Shown here piece after piece: positions 6,577-15,753 of a stretch of DNA of 64,000 nt; positions within the stretch are counted from its first letter, which is position 1; each line of letters begins with the position of its first letter. The DNA is taken from contig NZ_HF570108.1 of assembly GCF_000297395.2 (NCBI RefSeq), positions 6,123,700-6,187,699 of the forward strand, written 5' to 3'. The position numbers and the translations under genes are program-made. Source of the DNA: Micromonospora lupini str. Lupac 08. Lineage in GTDB: Bacteria; Actinomycetota; Actinomycetes; Mycobacteriales; Micromonosporaceae. The notes under the pieces are model-generated. The model was given only the letters and a program-made list of their open reading frames with translations, had not been told where the DNA came from and did not search any database.

Positions 6577-8808
6577 TTACTCCCCCGGCGTGGACTTCGC
6601 GATCTGCATCAGGAACTCGATGTTGGTGCGGGACTGCTTGAGCCGGTCCAGCAGGAGATCCATCGCCGCCTGCGAGTCCAGCGAGTGCAGCACCTTCCGG
6701 AGCTTGTGGATGATGGCCAGCTCCTCGGGCGCGAGCAGGACCTCTTCCTTCCGGGTGCCGGACGGGTTGATGTCGATGGCCGGGAAGGTGCGCTTGTCGG
6801 CGATCTTCCGGTCCAGCTTCAGCTCCGCGTTGCCGGTGCCCTTGAACTCCTCGAAGATGACCGTGTCCGCCATGGACCCGGTCTCCACCAGCGCCGTGGC
6901 GATGATGGTCAGCGACCCGCCGTTCTCGATGTTGCGGGCCGCGCCGAGGAAGCGCTTCGGCGGGTAGAGCGCGGTGGAGTCGATACCACCCGACATGATC
7001 CGGCCGCTGGCCGGCGCCGCAAGGTTGTACGACCGACCGAGCCGGGTCACCGAGTCGAGCAGCACGACGACGTCGTGGCCCAGCTCGACCAGGCGCTTGG
7101 CCCGCTCGATCGCCAGCTCCGCCACCGTCGTGTGGTCCTGCGGCGGACGGTCGAACGTGGCCGCGATGACCTCGCCCTTGATCGACCGCTGCATGTCGGT
7201 GACCTCTTCGGGCCGCTCGTCGACAAGCACCACCATCAGGTGGCACTCCGGGTTGTTCCGGGTGATCGCGTTTGCGATCGCCTGGAGCACCATCGTCTTA
7301 CCCGCCTTCGGCGGCGACTGGATGAGCGCCCGCTGGCCCTTGCCGATCGGCATGACCAGGTCGATGACCCGGGTGGTCAGGATGTGCGGCTCGGTCTCCA
7401 ACCGCAGACGCTCCTGCGGGTAGAGCGGCGTGAGCTTGTAGAACTCCGGCCGCCGCCGCGCCTCGTCCGGCTCCATCCCGTTGATCGTGTCCAGCCGCAT
7501 CAGCGGGTTGTACTTGTCCCGCCGCTGGTCACCGGTGTTGCCGCCCTCGCGGTTCGCACGCACCGCGCCGGTGATCGCGTCACCGCGGCGCAGACCGTAC
7601 TTCTTGATCTGCGACATCGAGACGTACACGTCGTTCGGGCCGGCCAGGTAACCGGTCGTCCGCACGAAGGCGTAGTTGTCGAGCACGTCGATGATGCCGG
7701 CCACGGGGACGAGCACATCGTCCTCGCCGACCTGCGGCTCACGGCCACCGGTGTCACCACCGGTCTCCGCCCGCTCGCCACGGCCACGCCGACGGTCGCG
7801 GAAGCGGCTGCGCCGGCCACGCCGACCGCCGCCCTCACCGTCGTCGTCGTCGCTGTCCCGCTCGACACGCTGACCGCGGTCGTTGCGGTCGGCGCGCTCC
7901 GAACGGTCGTTACGGTCGGCGCGCTCGCCACGGTCGTTGCGGTCGTTACGGTCGCCCCGCTCGGCACGCTCGCCCCGGTCGTTGCGCTCGGCGCGCTCGC
8001 CGCGGTCGGCACGCTCGCCCCGATCGTTGCGCTCGGTCCGCTCGCCCCGCTCGGTGCGCTCGCCCCGGTCGGCACGCTCGCCGCGCTCGTTGCGGTCGGT
8101 CCGATCGTTGCGGTCGGCCCGCTCGCCCCGGTCGGCACGCTCGCCCCGATCGTTGCGCTCGGCCCGCTCACCGCGGTCGGAGCGCTCGGCGCGGTCGTTG
8201 CGCTCGGCGCGGTCGCGGCGGTTCTCGCCACGGTCGGGCCGCTCGCCGGCCTCCACCTCGTCGGTGCGGGCCTCGGAGGAACGGACCTCGGAGGAACGGA
8301 CCTCAGAGGAACGCGCCTCGGAGGAACGCGCCTCAGCAGCGCGCGGCTCGGAGGTGCCAGCCTCGGAGGAACGCGCCTCGGAGGAACGCGCCTCGGAGGT
8401 ACGCGCCTCGGCCGGGGCGGTCCGGCTGCGCCGGGTACGGCCACGGCCCTCGGTCGCGGCAGCCGGCTCGGCCGGCGTCTGGTCGGTGCTGCGACTCTCG
8501 GCCGCCGGGCGATCCACGGTCTCCCGCACCTCCTCACGGGCCGGTGCGGCCGCAGCCGCGACCTCGGCTCGCGGTCGAGGGGTCCCGGCGGCGTTGCCGC
8601 CCTGCCGCTCGGAGATCGCGGCGATCAGCTCACCCTTGCGCATGCGAGCCGTGCCGGAGATGCCGAGCGACGCAGCCAGGCTCTGCAGCTCTGGCAGCAG
8701 CATCGCCGACAGACCGGTGCCGCTGCGCCGACGACGGGCGGGAGCGGCAGCGGTGGCATCGCCAGCGACGTTGGAAACATCCGACGTCACGTCGGTGGTG
8801 TCGCTCAA
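6577..8808 (-). CDS. rho: Transcription termination factor Rho with long disordered insert
   Basis: 743 residues against about 420 in E. coli. The order is: Rho N-terminal SAP-like fold (~34-70), a low-complexity insert (~72-345), the cold-shock-type RNA-binding domain (~350-425), then the RecA-like motor with Walker A SPPKAGKT near residue 498 and Walker B DVVVLLDSVTRL. The insert has two repeat blocks: SSEAR/SSEVR pentamers, then NDRGERADRGER-type hexamers rich in Arg, Asp and Glu. Inserts of this kind are known from actinobacterial Rho and add RNA-binding capacity. The start is TTG at 8808, supported by GAAGGA five bases upstream; no suitable ATG or GTG is available. Confidence 0.97.
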   Translation of the reverse strand: MSDTTDVTSDVSNVAGDATAAAPARRRRSGTGLSAMLLPELQSLAASLGISGTARMRKGELIAAISERQGGNAAGTPRPRAEVAAAAAPAREEVRETVDRPAAESRSTDQTPAEPAAATEGRGRTRRSRTAPAEARTSEARSSEARSSEAGTSEPRAAEARSSEARSSEVRSSEVRSSEARTDEVEAGERPDRGENRRDRAERNDRAERSDRGERAERNDRGERADRGERADRNDRTDRNERGERADRGERTERGERTERNDRGERADRGERAERNDRGERAERGDRNDRNDRGERADRNDRSERADRNDRGQRVERDSDDDDGEGGGRRGRRSRFRDRRRGRGERAETGGDTGGREPQVGEDDVLVPVAGIIDVLDNYAFVRTTGYLAGPNDVYVSMSQIKKYGLRRGDAITGAVRANREGGNTGDQRRDKYNPLMRLDTINGMEPDEARRRPEFYKLTPLYPQERLRLETEPHILTTRVIDLVMPIGKGQRALIQSPPKAGKTMVLQAIANAITRNNPECHLMVVLVDERPEEVTDMQRSIKGEVIAATFDRPPQDHTTVAELAIERAKRLVELGHDVVVLLDSVTRLGRSYNLAAPASGRIMSGGIDSTALYPPKRFLGAARNIENGGSLTIIATALVETGSMADTVIFEEFKGTGNAELKLDRKIADKRTFPAIDINPSGTRKEEVLLAPEELAIIHKLRKVLHSLDSQAAMDLLLDRLKQSRTNIEFLMQIAKSTPGE

Positions 8809-9103
8809 TGGATTCCTTCCCTCGATAAGGCCGGGACTGCCCGGAGTCGGAGCTCAGGTGGCCGGGCGGCCTCGGTGCACCCGCCTCGCAAGGACGCGTC
8901 GCGGGAGTCTGTGACACAGCAGCCGGTGGTTTCCCGACCCACCAAACGTCGGTGAGCAGGTCTCGCCGTCTGCGGCGACCTGTGGAAACTGCGGTGCGGC
9001 GTGGGCCTTGGCAGGGGTGACGGGCTGACCGCCGAGAGCTTCGGGGGTGCGCCGCCCCGCAGGAGATCGCGTGCTTCGCGGCTGTGCTAGGTCTAGAGCG
9101 TAA
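8809..9103 (-). other. Rho upstream leader region (295 bp, no gene)
   Basis: No credible coding sequence. It contains a hairpin CAGGTCTCGCCG (8957-8968) / CGGCGACCTG (8973-8982) with a two-base bulge. The rho promoter should be here or upstream of thrB. Rho genes are autoregulated in several bacteria, so a long leader is plausible as a regulatory RNA, but that is inference. Confidence 0.4.
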
Positions 9104-10048
9104 TCAACTCTTCCGACCTGCGGCAACAGGGTCCCGCTCGGCGTGTCCCAGTCTACCCCGGGCGACCCGGGCACCGCTGACGTCTATCGGTAACTGCCAG
9201 ATCTGCCAGTCTGTTCCCGCGTCGAGGCTCCGCGGCGGCTCGCTGAGCGCCAGCACGCTCGGCCCGGCCCCACTGACCACAGCCGCCACACCTGCCGCTC
9301 GCAACGCGTTGACCAGGGAAGATGTGCCCGGCATCCCGGGTGCCCGGTAATCCTGGTGGAGGCGGTCGACGGTGGCCGGCAGCAGCAGCGTCGGGTCCGT
9401 GGTGAGCGCGTGCACCAGCAACGCCGCCCGCCCCGCGGTCAACGCGGCGTCGGCGTGTGGCACGGTGGCCGGCAGCGCCGCCCGTGCGGTGGCGGTCAGG
9501 CCGCGCTCGGCCGGCACGAAAACCGTGGGTCGTACGCCGGAGGCGACCGGCAGGGACACCGCGCGAGCACCGCTCGGCTCGGACCAGGCCACCGTGAAAC
9601 CGCCGAGCAGGCACGGCGCGACGTTGTCGGGATGGCCCTCGATCTCGGCGGCGAGCCGGAGCACGCCCGGCTCGTCGAGCCGGTGCTCGCCATCGGCGAC
9701 CAGGGCACGGGCCAGCAGCACTCCGGCGACGATGGCGGCCGACGACGACCCCAGGCCGCGCGCCTGCGGAATCCGATTGACGCACTCGACGCTCAGGCCC
9801 GCGGGCTGCGCGCCGAGAACGTCGAAGGTGGCACGCATGGCACGCACCACCAGGTGCCGGTCGTCGTCCGGCAGCTCACCCGCGCCCTGCCCGGTGACCG
9901 TCACCTGGACACCGGCGGGCGTGACCTCGGCGGCCAGATCGTCGTAGAGCCCGAGGGCGAGCCCCAGCGCGTCGAAGCCCGGACCGAGATTGGCGCTGGT
10001 CGCGGGGACCCGGACCCGGACCGGCCCGGCGGTGAAGTTCGTCGGCAC
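9104..10048 (-). CDS. thrB: Homoserine kinase
   Basis: 314-residue GHMP-family kinase that phosphorylates L-homoserine to O-phospho-L-homoserine, the substrate of threonine synthase. Visible are the N-terminal VRVRVPATSANLGPGFDALG segment and the ATP-binding loop PQARGLGSSSAAI. The start is GTG at 10048. A TAGCAT hexamer ends six bases before it and no Shine-Dalgarno is seen, so the message may be leaderless. In many actinobacteria thrB follows thrC directly; here three unrelated genes separate them (see findings). Confidence 0.94.
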   Translation of the reverse strand: MPTNFTAGPVRVRVPATSANLGPGFDALGLALGLYDDLAAEVTPAGVQVTVTGQGAGELPDDDRHLVVRAMRATFDVLGAQPAGLSVECVNRIPQARGLGSSSAAIVAGVLLARALVADGEHRLDEPGVLRLAAEIEGHPDNVAPCLLGGFTVAWSEPSGARAVSLPVASGVRPTVFVPAERGLTATARAALPATVPHADAALTAGRAALLVHALTTDPTLLLPATVDRLHQDYRAPGMPGTSSLVNALRAAGVAAVVSGAGPSVLALSEPPRSLDAGTDWQIWQLPIDVSGARVARGRLGHAERDPVAAGRKS

Positions 10049-10054
10049 GCGCTC

Positions 10055-10060
10055 ATGCTA
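10055..10060 (-). promoter_or_regulatory. Candidate -10 hexamer (TAGCAT) for leaderless thrB
   Basis: TAGCAT on the minus strand fits the actinobacterial TANNNT -10 consensus and lies six bases before the thrB GTG, which would place the transcription start at the start codon. No convincing -35 was found. Confidence 0.4.
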
Positions 10061-10113
10061 GGGCCCGGCACCGACGATCCGGCCCGCCGCCCGCACCCTG
10101 GGACCGCCGGGTC

Positions 10114-11358
10114 TCAGCCGGCCGGGTCGGGAACCGGCTCGGTGGCCGGGTCGGTAAGCGACAGCCGGCGGGTGGCGATCCGCCAGCCGACCGCGTACAC
10201 GAGGGTGACCAGCCCGCAGCCGGCCAGCACCACCCGCTCGTCCACCACGTCCACCACCAGGGCCACCGCCAGTTGACTCACCGAGATGGCAAGTGTCGCG
10301 AGCATCATGTCGGTGGCGAAGACACGCCCGCGCAGCCGGTCCGGCACCTCGCCCTGGAGGGCGAAGTTCGACATCACCCAGTTGCTGCCGCCCGCGAAGT
10401 GCGCCACGAAGACCAGCAGCAGCACCAGCGGGAACCAGCGGACCACCGACGTACCCAGGTAGGACAACCCGTAGAGCGACATGGACAGCGCGAGCCCGGG
10501 CAGCAGCCAGGACCGGTTGGTCAACACCCGACGCATCAGGATCGGCCCGACCAGGGCACCGGCGCCGCGGACCGCGAAGAGCAGGCCGGCGCCCAGCGAC
10601 CCGACCCCGTAGACGCCGGCGAGCAGCGGAAACACGGTCAGCACACCGTTGCCCAGGCCGACCGCCGACTTGACCGTGACCAGCGCCAGCACCCGCGGCC
10701 GGTGCCCGATGTAGCCGAGCGCCTCGCGGACCGCCGACCAGGTCCGCTGCGCGGGCAGCTCCGGGTCGCGGGCCGCCTGCAGGGGCCTGCGGATCCGGGT
10801 GGCGAGGCCCGCGGCCAGCGCCAGGCCCACCGCCGCCACCCAGAAGCAGGCGTACGGGCCGGCAGCCGAGCTGAGCACGCCACCCAGCGAGGCGCCCACC
10901 ACAGTCATCGTGCCCCAGGCGGAGCCGGCCACGGCGTTACCGGCGGCCAGTTCGTGCGGCTCCAACACGTTCGGGAGCGCGGCCTGGGCCGCCGGCGAGT
11001 AGAACGCCTTGGCGACGGCGACGACCCCGATCGCCACAAGCGCCAGCCACGCCGTACCGCGGTTGCGGACGCCGAGGAGCAGCAGCACCCCGGCCAGCGC
11101 GGCCACGTTCGCGGCGATCATGATCTTCCGGCGGTCGAAGCGGTCGGCGATCGTGCCGGTGTACGGCAGCAACAGCGCCACGATGCCGGTGTCCACCGCC
11201 AGCACGAGTGCGCCCCAGACCCCGCTGCCGGTCAGTTGGGGCAGCAGCACCAGCAGCGGCACCATGACGAACCAGTCGGCGCCGAAGACCACCAGTTCGG
11301 CGAGGAAGAGGTTACGAAAGCTCCGATTGCCGGTGAGGACCGAAAGGGTGGACGCCAC
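10114..11358 (-). CDS. MFS transporter, 12-TM type
   Basis: 414 residues with regularly spaced hydrophobic helices over the full length. The conserved loop 2-3 motif appears as GTIADRFDRRKIMI near residue 70. The architecture resembles the small-drug or macrolide-efflux type (MefA-like) MFS proteins; substrate unknown. The start is GTG at 11358. A TAGGGT hexamer eight bases upstream, inside the end of the preceding deacetylase gene, could be its own -10, though the 11-bp gap also fits co-transcription. It is part of the block that separates thrC from thrB. Confidence 0.85.
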   Translation of the reverse strand: MASTLSVLTGNRSFRNLFLAELVVFGADWFVMVPLLVLLPQLTGSGVWGALVLAVDTGIVALLLPYTGTIADRFDRRKIMIAANVAALAGVLLLLGVRNRGTAWLALVAIGVVAVAKAFYSPAAQAALPNVLEPHELAAGNAVAGSAWGTMTVVGASLGGVLSSAAGPYACFWVAAVGLALAAGLATRIRRPLQAARDPELPAQRTWSAVREALGYIGHRPRVLALVTVKSAVGLGNGVLTVFPLLAGVYGVGSLGAGLLFAVRGAGALVGPILMRRVLTNRSWLLPGLALSMSLYGLSYLGTSVVRWFPLVLLLVFVAHFAGGSNWVMSNFALQGEVPDRLRGRVFATDMMLATLAISVSQLAVALVVDVVDERVVLAGCGLVTLVYAVGWRIATRRLSLTDPATEPVPDPAG

Positions 11359-11369
11359 GGAGCGGGACC

Positions 11370-12185
11370 CTACCCGGTCGGTGTGGGGGCGACACCGGGT
11401 CCCAGCAGCGCCGAGACGGTGACGAAGGTGTAGCCGCGCGCCCGCAGCCCGGCGATCATGTCCGGAAGGCCGTTCAGCGCGACCAGACGTCGCCGGTCAC
11501 CCACGTCGTGCCCGAGCACGATCGTCCCCGGCCGGACACCGGCCACGATCCGTCGGGCGTGGCCGGCCGGGTCGTCGGGAAACTCCCGCTCCACCATCTG
11601 CGCCGACCAGAGCACCAGCCGGTAGTCCAACCGGGCTGCCGCGTGCAGCACCGCTCCACCCAGGTGGCCGTACGGCGGGCGGACCAGCCGGGGCGGCCTG
11701 CCGGTCACGGCGGCGATCGCGTCGTGGCTGCGGTGCAGGTCGTCGTACGCCTCTGCGGCGTCCAGCCGGGCCAGGTCCCGGTGCGCCCAGCTGTGGTTGC
11801 CCACCTCGTGCTCGGCGAGCCTGTCGCGTACGAGGTCGGCGTGCTTCCTGACCTGGGCGCCGACCAGGAAGAACGTCGCGGGCACCCGGTGCTGCGCGAG
11901 GGTGTCCAGCACCATGGGCGTCCACTGTGGCGCCGGACCGTCGTCGAAGGTGAGCGCGACCAGCCGCTGCGTGGTCGACCCCGACCAGATGACCGGCACC
12001 GCGCCGGCGCCGACGTCCTGCGGCCCGCTGCCGACCGTGGCGCTGGCCGGGCCGCCGGCGAGCGGCAGCTGCCGATGGGTGAACCAGGCGTCGGTGGCGC
12101 CCGCCCCGGCGGCCGCCCCGGTCACCGCCAGAGCCCCCCGGCGCAGCAGATCGCGCCGGGACCAGCCGTGCGCGCTCTCCGTCAT
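11370..12185 (-). CDS. Tat-exported polysaccharide deacetylase (NodB / CE4 family)
   Basis: 271 residues. The N terminus carries a twin-arginine signal (SRRDLLRRG followed by an Ala/Gly-rich hydrophobic stretch), so it is predicted to be exported folded. The CE4 domain shows TFDDGP (catalytic base and metal Asp), HSWAHRDL (metal His residues) and RPPYG. Family members remove N-acetyl groups from peptidoglycan or other GlcNAc polymers, or act on related cell-wall sugars. The ATG is at 12185. It is followed 11 bp later by the MFS gene, suggesting one transcript. Confidence 0.9.
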   Translation of the reverse strand: MTESAHGWSRRDLLRRGALAVTGAAAGAGATDAWFTHRQLPLAGGPASATVGSGPQDVGAGAVPVIWSGSTTQRLVALTFDDGPAPQWTPMVLDTLAQHRVPATFFLVGAQVRKHADLVRDRLAEHEVGNHSWAHRDLARLDAAEAYDDLHRSHDAIAAVTGRPPRLVRPPYGHLGGAVLHAAARLDYRLVLWSAQMVEREFPDDPAGHARRIVAGVRPGTIVLGHDVGDRRRLVALNGLPDMIAGLRARGYTFVTVSALLGPGVAPTPTG

Positions 12186-12293
12186 CCGCCCGCTCCGCCC
12201 GCCGCCACCTCACCACGCCTACCTGGAGTATGCAAGATGTGACGCAAGGTGCAGTGCCCGTCGACCGATGGAGTTTTCGGGGCGGCACAGCCG

Positions 12294-12327
12294 AACGCCC
12301 CCGGCAGGCGAGCCTGCCGGGGGCGTT
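12294..12327 (-). terminator. 16-bp perfect inverted repeat after the RND gene
   Basis: Arms 12294-12309 (AACGCCCCCGGCAGGC) and 12312-12327 are exact reverse complements with only two bases between, so the effective loop is about six bases. It follows the RND stop by 16 bases and separates it from the deacetylase gene. Confidence 0.82.
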
Positions 12328-12343
12328 GCGGGATGTCGTCCGA

Positions 12344-15300
12344 CTACTCGGTCGGCTCGGACGGAGGCAGCGGCGAGGTGCGGCTACGGGGCAGCCGCAG
12401 CACCTCGAACTGGTCCGTGCCGTCCACCAGTGCGCCCGACGGGGCGGAACGCGCCGCCGCCGGCTGCGTGCCGTCGGCCGGCGTCGCCGCCGGTGCACCC
12501 GTCGGCACGGCCACCTGGTTCGGGCCGTCCGGCTCGACGCCCTCCGACCCGGTCGGCCCGGTCACCTCCGGGTCGCCGGAGCGCCGCCGACGACGACGCT
12601 CCCGCAGCGACTCCTTGGTGCGCTCCACCATCGTGTAGAGCGTCGGCACCAGGATCAGCGTCAACAGCGTCGAGCTGAGCAGGCCGCCGATCACCACGAC
12701 CGCCAGGGGCTGCGAGATGAAGCCGCCCTCACCTGTCAACCCGAGGGCCATCGGCAGCAGCGCGAAGATCGTCGCGACCGCGGTCATCAGGATCGGGCGC
12801 AGCCGACGCCGGCCACCCTCGACCACCGCCTCCCGGACCCCCATGCCCTGCGCCCGGTACTGGTTGATGAGATCGAGCAGCACGATCGCGTTGGTCACCA
12901 CGATGCCGACGAGCATCAGCACACCGATCAGCGCCGGCACTCCCAGCGGCGTCCCGGTGGCCAGCAGCAGGCCGATCGCGCCTGTCGACGCGAACGGGAT
13001 GGAGATCAGCAGGATCAACGCCTGGGTGAGGCTCCGGAACGTGGCCACCATGATCAGGAACACGATCGCGATGGCGGCCAGCACCGCCAGGCCCAGGTCG
13101 CCGAAGGCGTCCGCCTGATCGGCGCTGACCCCACCGATGGTGAAGGTCGCCCCCGGCACGTCGATGCCGTCCAGCCGCTTCTGCAGCTCCTTCGTGGTCG
13201 CGCCCAGGTTCGAACCGGTCGCGGCGCCGGTCACCGAGACGCTGCGCTCACCGTCGATCCGGGTGACCTGCTGCGGCCCCTCGGCCTGGGTGACGTCCGC
13301 GATGTCGTCCAGCTTCACCGGCCCGACCGGAAGGGCCCGAAGCTCCTCCAGGGACACCGGCGCGGTAGCGCTCAGCCGCAGCACCACGTCCTGCTGGCGA
13401 CCGTCGAGCGCCACCTGGCCCAGCGGAGCGCCACGGAACGCCTGCGACACGAGCTGACCCACGGCGGCCTCGGTGAGACCGACCCGGCCGGCGGCGACCC
13501 GGTCGACTGTCACGTCGACCCTCGGCACCCGCTCGGCGAGGCTCGTGGTGACGTCCTCGACGTCCGGGACACCGGCCATCGCCGTCCGGGCCGCCTCGGC
13601 GGCCTGGGTCAGCACCTGGGGGTCACTGGCCTGGACGACCACCTCCAGCTGGCTGGTCGAGGCTTCCTGGCCACCGCTGAAGCTGACCTCGCCCAGGCTG
13701 GCGCCGATCTTGTCGAACTCCCGGCGCAGCTCCTCACGTACCTGCTTGGCGTCGGTGTCGCCGTCGAGCGCCAACGACCAGCTCGCGACGTTGTTGCCCC
13801 CGCCGCCCGCCCACGGGGTGTCGCCGCCACCGGCGGTCACCTGGTACGTCTCGACCCCGCCGACCCGCCCGAGGACCGCCTCGACCTGCTTGGCCGCGGC
13901 GTCGGTGGCGGCCAGGCCGCTGCCCGCCGGCAGCTCCTGCCGGAAGCTGAGCGTGTCCTGACCGGAGTCGTCCAGGAAGTTCGTCTCCAGCTTCTGCGCC
14001 AACCCGAAGGTGCCGAAGAGCACCAGCAGGCCCAGCCCGACGGTGATCCAGCGGGTCGACCGCTTGCGGGTGGCGAACCCGATCACCGGCAGGTACGCCC
14101 GCTGCAACGGGTTGCGCAGCTCCTTCTCCTCGGCCTCGCGGCGCACCGCCTCGTCGTCGACGGTGCCGCCGCGCGGCTTGAGGAACCAGTACGCCAGCAC
14201 CGGGATCACGGTCAGCGAGACGAGCAGCGAGGCGAGCAGCGCCACCGTCACCGTGATCGCGAACGGCGCGAAGAGCTGCCCGACGAAGCCACCGACAAGC
14301 GCGATCGGCGCGAACACCGCCACCGTCGTGAGGGTGGACGCGGTCACCGCGCCGGCCACCTCGCGGACACCGGTGACGATCGCCTGCCGCTTCTCCTCGC
14401 CGTACTCCAGGTGCCGTTTGATGTTCTCCAACACCACGATCGAGTCGTCCACCACCCGGCCCACCGCGATTGTCAACGCGCCGAGGGTGAGCAGGTTGAG
14501 CGAGTAGTCGCCGATCCACAGGGCGAGCAGCGCCACCAGCACGGAGAGCGGGATGGAGACCGCGGTGACCACGGTCGAGCGCACCGACAGCAGGAAGACC
14601 AGGATGACGATGACCGCCATCAGCAGACCCAGCAGGCCCTCGGTGGTCAACGACTCGATCGACTTCTCCACGAACGGCGCCTGGTCGAAGACCACTGTCA
14701 GCTCCGCGCCGGAGGCGTCCTTCAGGTCGGCCAGCCGGTCCCGGATCTCGTGCGAGATCTCCACCGCGTTGCCGTCCGGTGCCGCGGTGACGGCGATGCC
14801 GAGGCTGTCCCTGCCGTTGGTCCGGGTGATCGCGGTGGCCGGGGCGAGCTGCCGCTCCACAGCCGCCACGTCACCGAGACGGACCGGGGCCGCGCCGGGC
14901 GCGATGACGATGCCGCGCAGGTCGTCCAGGGTGGCGACCGGCGTGCCGACCTGCACCGGGAGGGCCAGGCCGCCGTCGGTCACCGCACCGGCCGGCACCG
15001 ACACGCCGTTGGTCTTCAACGCGGCGCCGATCGCGGTCGGCTGGACCTTCGCCGCGGCCAGCTTCGCCGGATCCGGGGTGACCACCACGACGTCGTCGCG
15101 GGTGCCGGTCACCTCGACCGTACGGACGCCCTCGATGCCCTCCAGCTCCGGCACCACGGTCGCGCGCAGCTTCTCGGCGAGCGCCCGCTCGTCGGCGCCG
15201 CCGGCCGCGGCCAGCACCACCGCCGGCAGGTCGTCGGTGCTTCCCGCGATGACCTGCGGGTCGACGCTCTCCGGCAGCTGGGCGTCGATCCGGCTCAGCG

Positions 15301-15634
15301 CGGTCTGCATCTTGTTGACCACGTCGTCCAGGTCGGTGCCGAACTCGTACTGCACCTGGACCGTGGCCGACCCCTCGCGGGACGTGGAGGTGACCTTGTC
15401 CAGCCCGGGGATGCCCTGCAGGGCGTTCTCGATCGGCTCGGTCACCTGCGACTCGACGATTTCGGGGCCGGCGCCGGGATAGGCGGCCACGATGAACGCG
15501 GCCGGGAACTCGAGCGACGGCAGCAGTTGCTGCTTCAGCGACGGCACGGCGAACGCTCCGAACGCCGTAATCACCACCGCGATGAGGGCGACCAGCCCTC
15601 GGTTGGCGAGGCTGAATCTGGCGAGCAGCGACAT
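12344..15634 (-). CDS. RND-family efflux permease (HAE1/SwrC-like)
   Basis: 1096 residues with the RND plan: TM1 near the N terminus, a large extracytoplasmic domain (~35-330), TM2-6, a second large domain, TM7-12 and a hydrophilic, Pro/Ser-rich tail. The TM4 acidic pair appears in VGRVVDDSIVVLENI, equivalent to the proton-relay Asp pair of AcrB. No membrane-fusion or outer-membrane partner is adjacent, as is normal for Gram-positive RND proteins such as SwrC. Substrate cannot be assigned. The ATG is at 15634. Confidence 0.92.
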   Translation of the reverse strand: MSLLARFSLANRGLVALIAVVITAFGAFAVPSLKQQLLPSLEFPAAFIVAAYPGAGPEIVESQVTEPIENALQGIPGLDKVTSTSREGSATVQVQYEFGTDLDDVVNKMQTALSRIDAQLPESVDPQVIAGSTDDLPAVVLAAAGGADERALAEKLRATVVPELEGIEGVRTVEVTGTRDDVVVVTPDPAKLAAAKVQPTAIGAALKTNGVSVPAGAVTDGGLALPVQVGTPVATLDDLRGIVIAPGAAPVRLGDVAAVERQLAPATAITRTNGRDSLGIAVTAAPDGNAVEISHEIRDRLADLKDASGAELTVVFDQAPFVEKSIESLTTEGLLGLLMAVIVILVFLLSVRSTVVTAVSIPLSVLVALLALWIGDYSLNLLTLGALTIAVGRVVDDSIVVLENIKRHLEYGEEKRQAIVTGVREVAGAVTASTLTTVAVFAPIALVGGFVGQLFAPFAITVTVALLASLLVSLTVIPVLAYWFLKPRGGTVDDEAVRREAEEKELRNPLQRAYLPVIGFATRKRSTRWITVGLGLLVLFGTFGLAQKLETNFLDDSGQDTLSFRQELPAGSGLAATDAAAKQVEAVLGRVGGVETYQVTAGGGDTPWAGGGGNNVASWSLALDGDTDAKQVREELRREFDKIGASLGEVSFSGGQEASTSQLEVVVQASDPQVLTQAAEAARTAMAGVPDVEDVTTSLAERVPRVDVTVDRVAAGRVGLTEAAVGQLVSQAFRGAPLGQVALDGRQQDVVLRLSATAPVSLEELRALPVGPVKLDDIADVTQAEGPQQVTRIDGERSVSVTGAATGSNLGATTKELQKRLDGIDVPGATFTIGGVSADQADAFGDLGLAVLAAIAIVFLIMVATFRSLTQALILLISIPFASTGAIGLLLATGTPLGVPALIGVLMLVGIVVTNAIVLLDLINQYRAQGMGVREAVVEGGRRRLRPILMTAVATIFALLPMALGLTGEGGFISQPLAVVVIGGLLSSTLLTLILVPTLYTMVERTKESLRERRRRRRSGDPEVTGPTGSEGVEPDGPNQVAVPTGAPAATPADGTQPAAARSAPSGALVDGTDQFEVLRLPRSRTSPLPPSEPTE

Positions 15635-15753
15635 CGGCCTGGCTCACTCCTGGAAGAGAATGCGGGCGGGGATAGGTGAAAGTGTGCCGGATTCGATCAC
15701 CAGAGCCCCCGCCGCCCCCGGCGGCGTCCCACCGCCGCCGAGCGCTACCGCTC

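Noticed and set aside
6415..8955. Plus-strand 846-codon frame opposite rho whose translation looks like pentapeptide repeats (LGGTRLGGTDL pattern)
   Set aside because: It is the antisense image of the SSEAR/DRGER repeat codons of rho. Rho is certain, and the antisense frame has no start context or family match.
12230..15679. 1149-codon plus-strand frame opposite the RND gene
   Set aside because: Typical GC-rich antisense open frame: Arg/His/Gly/Asp-rich with no domains, while the minus strand encodes a complete RND permease.
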